57,613 nt of DNA from an uncultured Veillonella sp. (lineage in GTDB: Bacteria > Bacillota > Negativicutes > Veillonellales > Veillonellaceae), in contig NZ_UQYC01000001.1 of the NCBI RefSeq assembly GCF_900545205.1, forward strand, positions 1 through 57,613, written 5' to 3'. A model generated the notes under the pieces. That model had not been told where the DNA came from. It did no database searches and worked only from the letters and a program-made list of their open reading frames with translations. Positions 52,829-57,613 of the stretch are shown here, one piece after another; position 1 is the stretch's first letter, and every line of letters starts with the position of its first letter. The position numbers and the translations under genes are program-made.

Positions 52829-55800
52829 ATGAAAGTACGTTATCGTGTTGTACCAAAACAGAATAAGAAATCATCCTTCTATGTAAACTGTCATAGCCAA
52901 CATGTGACGATTCAAGCAGCAGATTCGGCCTTTTCTACATTACTTAGTTTGCGTGAAAGATTGTCTGCATGGTATAAGGAAAAAAATATCTCTTTTGATG
53001 ATATTCCAACTAATACAGATACAGCTTGTTGCTTCGCCTGGAAGGTAGATACTGAAACTGGGGAAGGTTTAGATACCTATTATTATGGTGGCGGCTGCGG
53101 CGCTGGTGAATGGATTGAAGCTGCTGAGGCGCAACGTGAGGCTGAAGAAGCTAAAAATCAAGCCCCTAGAGGCAAGTCTTTTGCAGGTTATGATCAACAA
53201 GATGAATATGATGATGTTGACGAAGATGATTTTGCTCCATTCGTAGAGGCTGTTGAGTTAGGTTATTTCAACAATAGTCCAGTTGTTGTATCTCGTTCTA
53301 ATCAAACGGCTGCCGCATCTAGCAATAGTGATACTGTCGCAGCTGTGAGCAGTACACCTAAAACAAGTAAAGGTTTTGCACATAAAAGTACTACAAAATC
53401 TACTGCTAAAGGTAGTGAAGGAGATAGTAAATACCCTCGTCGTGCCCCAAAGGATGCTCCTACTGATGAAGGCATGATTTTAGGACCTAAAATTGAGGGA
53501 GTTACCTCTAAAATTATGGGTACTTTAGATACGCCTAGTGTTATTTTTGAAGGTGTATTTGTTGGTCTAGATAAACGTGATACTAAGACTGGTAAAAGTA
53601 TCGTTAACGGCAGCATCGTAGACGATACGAATAGTATCAAATTCATCAAGTTTACGAACAGCCCTGAAGAAGGGGATGCGTTACTTAAACAGTTAAAAGG
53701 TTTGCAACGTGTACGCGTACAAGGTAGCGTCAGCTTTGATGATCGATTTGATAAGGATTATATCTTATCTATTCGAAGCATTGAAGCTATGGAGACTACT
53801 AGTGTAGAACGTACTGAAAACCGTCCAGACTCCCGTGTAGAGCTTCACTTACATACTAAGATGAGTGATAAGGATGCCCTTATATCTGTTAAAGACCTAT
53901 TTAAAACAGTAAAAAAATGGGGCCATCCTGCGGTAGCTATTACAGATCACGGCGTTGTACAAGCCTTTCCAGAAGCTCAAGCTCTTGGTAAAGAGTTGGG
54001 CGTTAAGGTTATCTACGGTGTAGAAGGCTATCTCATTGATGATGAAATTGTTGCTCGTGATGAAGAGCCTGTAGTAGATAAGAAGAAGAAAAAAGAAAAA
54101 GATAAACGTTACCATATTATCTTATTAGCTAAAAATATGGTAGGTTTGCGCAATCTGTACAAGATGATATCTATTTCTCACCTTGAACACTATAAGGTAC
54201 GTCCTCGTTTGCCTCGTTCTGTTATTGAAGAACATCGTGAAGGCATTATTATCGGTTCTGCTTGTGAAGCTGGTGAACTTATGCAATCCATTGTTCGCGG
54301 CGCTACAAAGGAAGAACTATTAGGGATTGCATCTTTCTATGACTATCTTGAAATTCAGCCACATACAAATAATATGTTCTTGGTTCGTAAAGGACTTATG
54401 CCAGATGAGCAAGCCCTTATCGATATGAACAAAACGGTTATTGAATTAGGGGATGCATTAAATAAGCCTGTTTGTGCAACGTGTGACGTTCACTATTTAA
54501 CACCAGAAGAAAAGATTTACCGTGAAATCATGTTGACTGCCTGTGGTTATCCAGATGCAGATGAACAACCAGATTTACATTTACGTACCACCGATGAAAT
54601 GTTGGCATCCTTCCCTTACTTAAGTGAAGAAAAGGCCTATGAAGTAGTTGTTACTAATACTCGTGCAATTAATGATAGCATTGAAGATATTAAACCAGTT
54701 CCAGATGGCACATATTCACCAAAGATCGAAGGTGCTGATGAAGCTTTCACAGAAATGTGTTATAGAAATGCGAAAGCCATTTATGGTGATCCATTGCCTC
54801 GCGTAGTACAAGAGCGACTTGATTATGAACTAGATTGTATTATCTCCAATGGTTACGGTGTATTGTATTACATCGCGCATAAGCTAGTAAAAAAATCACT
54901 TGATGATGGTTATCTTGTAGGTTCCCGTGGTTCTGTAGGTTCTTCCTTTGCAGCAACCATGTCTGAAATTACAGAGGTGAATCCATTACCGCCGCATTAT
55001 GTATGTCCTAACTGTAAATATTCAGAATTCTTTGAAAAGGGCGAATACGCAGGTGGCTTTGACTTACCACGTAAAGATTGTCCTGAATGCGGTCAAGCTT
55101 TACAAACAAATGGCCATGATATTCCGTTTGCCATCTTCCTTGGTTTCGAAGGTGATAAGGTTCCAGATATTGACCTTAACTTCTCCGGTGATTACCAAGC
55201 AAAGGCTCACAAATATACGGAAGAACTATTTGGACGTGACAATGTATTTAAAGCGGGTACCATCGGTACAATAGCTGATAAAACTGCCTTTGGTTATGTT
55301 AAAAAGTATGCAGAAATTCGAGATATACAAGCTCGTAGTGGTTTCTTTGAACATTTAGCAAAAGGCTTTACAAACGTAAAGAATACAACAGGCCAGCATC
55401 CTGGCGGTATCATGGTATGTCCTCGCGATATGGATGTGCATCACTTTACACCTATACAACATCCAGCGAATAAGAAGGAAAGTGGTGTATTAACAACACA
55501 CTTTGACTATCACTCTATCGAAGGCCGTATGACTAAGCTTGATATCTTGGGGCATGATGATCCGACTATCATTCGTATGCTAGAGGATTTGACCGGTATA
55601 GATGCTAAGACAATCCCATTTGATGATCCAAAGACATTGAGCTTATTCTCTTCGACAGAGGGGATTGGCTTAACACCTGAGCAATTACAAGGTGACCAGG
55701 TAGCAAGTTTAGCAGTGCCAGAATGTGGTACGAAATTTGTACGGGGCATGCTTGAAGACTCTCGTCCTCAAACATTCTCTGACTTGGTTCGTATCTCTGG

Positions 55801-56620
55801 TTTCTCTCATGGTACTAACGTATGGCTCGATAATGCACAAGACCTCATTAAAAATGGTACTTGTAAATTGAACGAAGCCATTTCTACCCGTGACGACGTA
55901 ATGAACTTCTTGATTCATCGCGGTATGGATCGAAAGCATAGTTTCTTCGTAATGGAAAACGTACGTAAAGGGAAGGGCATAGAAAAACGGAATAAACAAG
56001 GTCAAGCTACGACGGAATTTGAAGCTGAAATGCGGGAAAATAATATTCCAGAATGGTTCATTGAATCTTGTAAAAAGATTTCCTATCTATTCCCACGGGC
56101 CCATGCGGTAGCTTATGTAATGATGGCATTCCGTATAGCCTGGTTTAAGGTATACCATCCATTGGCATTCTATGCTGCCTACTTCTCCATTCGTGCCAAG
56201 GCCTTTGATTTGCGCATTATGACGGGAGACCTTAAAACGCAAATGACTGAGTTCAATCGTATTAAAGCTCTTGATCGTGGTGCCAGTCCTAAAGATAAGG
56301 ACCTTATGAGTGCCTTAGAAGTATCTATGGAAATGTACCAACGGGGTTATCGTTTTGTTAATGTAGATATTCAACACTCTGAAGCAAGACGTTTTAGCAT
56401 TAAAGATGGTGCTTTATTGCCGCCATTCTTGGCTATTGACTCTTTAGGTGAAACAGTAGCAGATGCTATCGTAGCTGAACGAGAAGAACGTCCGTTTACA
56501 TCTTTAAAAGACTTGCAACGTCGTTGTAAAGTATCTAACACCATCATTGATCTTATGAAAGAACTCAAATGCTGTGGTGAACTACCTGAAGACGAACAAA
56601 TGTCACTCTTTGGAGCATAA
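52829..56620 (+). CDS. polC: DNA polymerase III alpha subunit, PolC type, lacking the exonuclease domain
   Basis: A 1263-residue replicative polymerase, shorter than the usual PolC of about 1430. An N-terminal domain and a Ser/Thr/Lys-rich linker (about 155-215) precede the OB fold (about 225-325). PHP motifs follow: L-H-L-H-T near 338, I-T-D-H-G near 372, G-V-E-G-Y near 397, G-S-A-C-E-A-G-E, and C-D-V-H-Y. In PolC a DEDD 3'-5' exonuclease normally splits the PHP domain after the G-V-E segment; here only about 25 mostly charged residues lie there. The four-cysteine module (about 725-760) and palm residues (P-D-I-D-L-N-F-S-G near 780; L-D-I-L-G-H-D-D near 904) are intact. Confidence 0.95.
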   Translation: MKVRYRVVPKQNKKSSFYVNCHSQHVTIQAADSAFSTLLSLRERLSAWYKEKNISFDDIPTNTDTACCFAWKVDTETGEGLDTYYYGGGCGAGEWIEAAEAQREAEEAKNQAPRGKSFAGYDQQDEYDDVDEDDFAPFVEAVELGYFNNSPVVVSRSNQTAAASSNSDTVAAVSSTPKTSKGFAHKSTTKSTAKGSEGDSKYPRRAPKDAPTDEGMILGPKIEGVTSKIMGTLDTPSVIFEGVFVGLDKRDTKTGKSIVNGSIVDDTNSIKFIKFTNSPEEGDALLKQLKGLQRVRVQGSVSFDDRFDKDYILSIRSIEAMETTSVERTENRPDSRVELHLHTKMSDKDALISVKDLFKTVKKWGHPAVAITDHGVVQAFPEAQALGKELGVKVIYGVEGYLIDDEIVARDEEPVVDKKKKKEKDKRYHIILLAKNMVGLRNLYKMISISHLEHYKVRPRLPRSVIEEHREGIIIGSACEAGELMQSIVRGATKEELLGIASFYDYLEIQPHTNNMFLVRKGLMPDEQALIDMNKTVIELGDALNKPVCATCDVHYLTPEEKIYREIMLTACGYPDADEQPDLHLRTTDEMLASFPYLSEEKAYEVVVTNTRAINDSIEDIKPVPDGTYSPKIEGADEAFTEMCYRNAKAIYGDPLPRVVQERLDYELDCIISNGYGVLYYIAHKLVKKSLDDGYLVGSRGSVGSSFAATMSEITEVNPLPPHYVCPNCKYSEFFEKGEYAGGFDLPRKDCPECGQALQTNGHDIPFAIFLGFEGDKVPDIDLNFSGDYQAKAHKYTEELFGRDNVFKAGTIGTIADKTAFGYVKKYAEIRDIQARSGFFEHLAKGFTNVKNTTGQHPGGIMVCPRDMDVHHFTPIQHPANKKESGVLTTHFDYHSIEGRMTKLDILGHDDPTIIRMLEDLTGIDAKTIPFDDPKTLSLFSSTEGIGLTPEQLQGDQVASLAVPECGTKFVRGMLEDSRPQTFSDLVRISGFSHGTNVWLDNAQDLIKNGTCKLNEAISTRDDVMNFLIHRGMDRKHSFFVMENVRKGKGIEKRNKQGQATTEFEAEMRENNIPEWFIESCKKISYLFPRAHAVAYVMMAFRIAWFKVYHPLAFYAAYFSIRAKAFDLRIMTGDLKTQMTEFNRIKALDRGASPKDKDLMSALEVSMEMYQRGYRFVNVDIQHSEARRFSIKDGALLPPFLAIDSLGETVADAIVAEREERPFTSLKDLQRRCKVSNTIIDLMKELKCCGELPEDEQMSLFGA

Positions 56621-56648
56621 TAAAATATAAGTTAAAACTTAAATACAA

Positions 56649-56692
56649 AATAAGCACTATATACCCAAAAGGTGATATAGTGCTTATTTTTA
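56649..56692 (+). terminator. Terminator of the comEA-polC series
   Basis: AATAAGCACTATAT and its complement around a 12-base loop, followed by T-rich sequence. Confidence 0.82.
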
Positions 56693-56799
56693 TATATTTT
56701 GCTAAAATAAAGTTACAATTTAAAAATAAATGATTTATATGTGTTGCTGTGTTTAATTAATAATATTATTGCTTGTCAAAAAGACAGTAAGAGGATAAC

Positions 56800-57180
56800 A
56801 TGATTTTTCTTTTTATAACATTAATGACTGTTATTACAATAGTATTTCTAGTTAAATCAAAAGAAATATATTTTGTATCTGTTTCCTTTAAAAGAAATAA
56901 ATCCTTTCTATTTATACAAATCTTTCAAATATTAGTAATTTATTTAGGTTTAATTTTTGCTGATTATAGTAATAAGATATTTTCTATTGTTTTATTCTTA
57001 GTATCTATATCTGAAATGATTAAATTGGTTTATTTGAAGAAAATTGTAAATCAAGTGATTAATAAAGAAACGAATTTGCCTTATAAATTAACTGATGTTA
57101 TTAGTCGATTTAGTATATATAGTAGAATCATTTTTTTGATAGTACTTAACATTATAGGAAGTTTGTTTGTCTTTAAATAG
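56800..57180 (+). CDS. Hypothetical four-helix membrane protein
   Basis: A 126-residue protein with four hydrophobic segments and a basic loop between helices 3 and 4 (L-K-K-I-V-N-Q-V near residues 79-86). I do not recognise a family. Size, helix number and very high A/T resemble the island proteins at 25.6-28.3 kb. It follows AAGAGG and lies 28 bases before another orphan gene. Confidence 0.6.
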   Translation: MIFLFITLMTVITIVFLVKSKEIYFVSVSFKRNKSFLFIQIFQILVIYLGLIFADYSNKIFSIVLFLVSISEMIKLVYLKKIVNQVINKETNLPYKLTDVISRFSIYSRIIFLIVLNIIGSLFVFK

Positions 57181-57208
57181 AGTGCTCTAATAAAGGGAGT
57201 GTTATGTA

Positions 57209-57520
57209 ATGATAAGTGGATTATTGAAGTTTCTAGGAATTAAGTCATCGGATAGCAATATTTCTAAAGAACCTAAAATAAAATTAGAAGATAATAGATG
57301 TGAATCGAATATTGCTAAGGAGCATCAAAATCAACCTATAGAGATTGAATTTTGGGATATTGAGCCCGAGGATGTGCCTGAGTTAGAAGAATCCGATATT
57401 CCAGGTGTATATTTTAACGAATTCCGAGAATATGTTGATGAAGAGGGGAATAGACTATCTCCATCAGATCTAGATGCAATACGGTATAAAGACGATTACG
57501 AGGACGATTATTATAGATAA
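57209..57520 (+). CDS. Hypothetical acidic protein
   Basis: A 103-residue protein, strongly acidic in its second half (E-P-E-D-V-P-E-L-E-E-S-D near 52-63) and ending D-D-Y-E-D-D-Y-Y-R. The N-terminus is weakly hydrophobic for about 11 residues, too short for a normal signal peptide. No family is recognised. A rather distant AGGGAGTG (about 57196-57203) precedes the ATG. It probably forms a two-gene unit with the membrane protein before it. Confidence 0.6.
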   Translation: MISGLLKFLGIKSSDSNISKEPKIKLEDNRCESNIAKEHQNQPIEIEFWDIEPEDVPELEESDIPGVYFNEFREYVDEEGNRLSPSDLDAIRYKDDYEDDYYR

Positions 57521-57553
57521 AAGAGGAGTCATCAAATGATGACTCCTCTTTTT
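57518..57553. terminator. Bidirectional terminator
   Basis: AAAAGAGGAGTCATC and its perfect complement around AAAT, with T runs on both strands. It would serve the orphan pair on the left and the minus-strand gene on the right. Confidence 0.9.
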
Positions 57554-57562
57554 GAAAGTGGG

Positions 57563-57613
57563 TTATAGGACAAAACGTGTTGGTTTTGTAGGCGATGGAG
57601 CCAGTAAATTACT
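57563..57613 (-). CDS. C-terminal end of a minus-strand gene (cut by window edge)
   Basis: The minus strand is open from the edge to TAA at 57565-57563 and reads ...L-L-A-P-S-P-T-K-P-T-R-F-V-L, ending just before a terminator. Only about 16 residues are visible, so no product can be named. Confidence 0.4.
   Translation of the reverse strand, partial: SNLLAPSPTKPTRFVL

Overview
The window comes from a low-GC, diderm Firmicute of the Negativicutes, most probably Veillonella (V. parvula group). The Firmicute traits are PolC, a T-box in front of glyQS, GatCAB, the block rplS-rbgA-rnhB-yraN-yifB-dprA-topA-trmFO, and comEA/comEC-holA. An RND drug-efflux pump and its lipoprotein adaptor, which need an outer membrane to work, point to the diderm branch. 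The genus is inferred from overall protein character, not from a database search. No tRNA, rRNA operon, insertion sequence, prophage or CRISPR array was found.

Layout. 1-66 is the 3' end of tmRNA, followed by an AT-rich peptidase E-like gene. 1.1-5.5 kb is an RND adaptor/pump operon. 5.6-14.2 kb holds ppaC, pcrA, ligA and gatCAB. 14.3-22.2 kb holds a small membrane protein, two radical-SAM proteins, and phoH-ybeY-era-CNNM-recO. 22.2-28.3 kb is accessory: an orphan acidic protein, a DUF3100 transporter-like pair with an M20 amidohydrolase, and a 2.7-kb island of very AT-rich small membrane-protein genes. One of these is a tandem duplicate broken by a stop at codon 3. 28.3-31.7 kb is a glycine T-box and glyQS. 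31.7-41.7 kb is a MarR regulator and the rplS...trmFO block. 41.7-49 kb has lgt, a secreted GH18 protein, leuS, a dCMP deaminase and an M29 aminopeptidase. 49-56.7 kb is comEA-comEC-holA-polC. The right end has two small orphan genes and the C-terminal end of a minus-strand gene.

How the genes work together. Most of the window is translation and genome maintenance: charging of Gly and Leu, transamidation, L19, ribosome-assembly GTPases, ligase, helicase, RNase HII, topoisomerase I and Pol III. DNA uptake and processing genes (comEA, comEC, dprA, a ComM-like yifB) are spread through it, which suggests natural competence.

The most notable observations are these. PolC has no 3'-5' exonuclease domain where one is normally inserted in the PHP domain, although the PHP metal-ligand motifs are intact. 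ComEC's C-terminal metallo-beta-lactamase-like part lacks its metal motif. The island between recO and glyQS contains small four-helix membrane proteins with internal paralogy. Hairpins with terminator character lie just ahead of comEA and of the M20 amidohydrolase.
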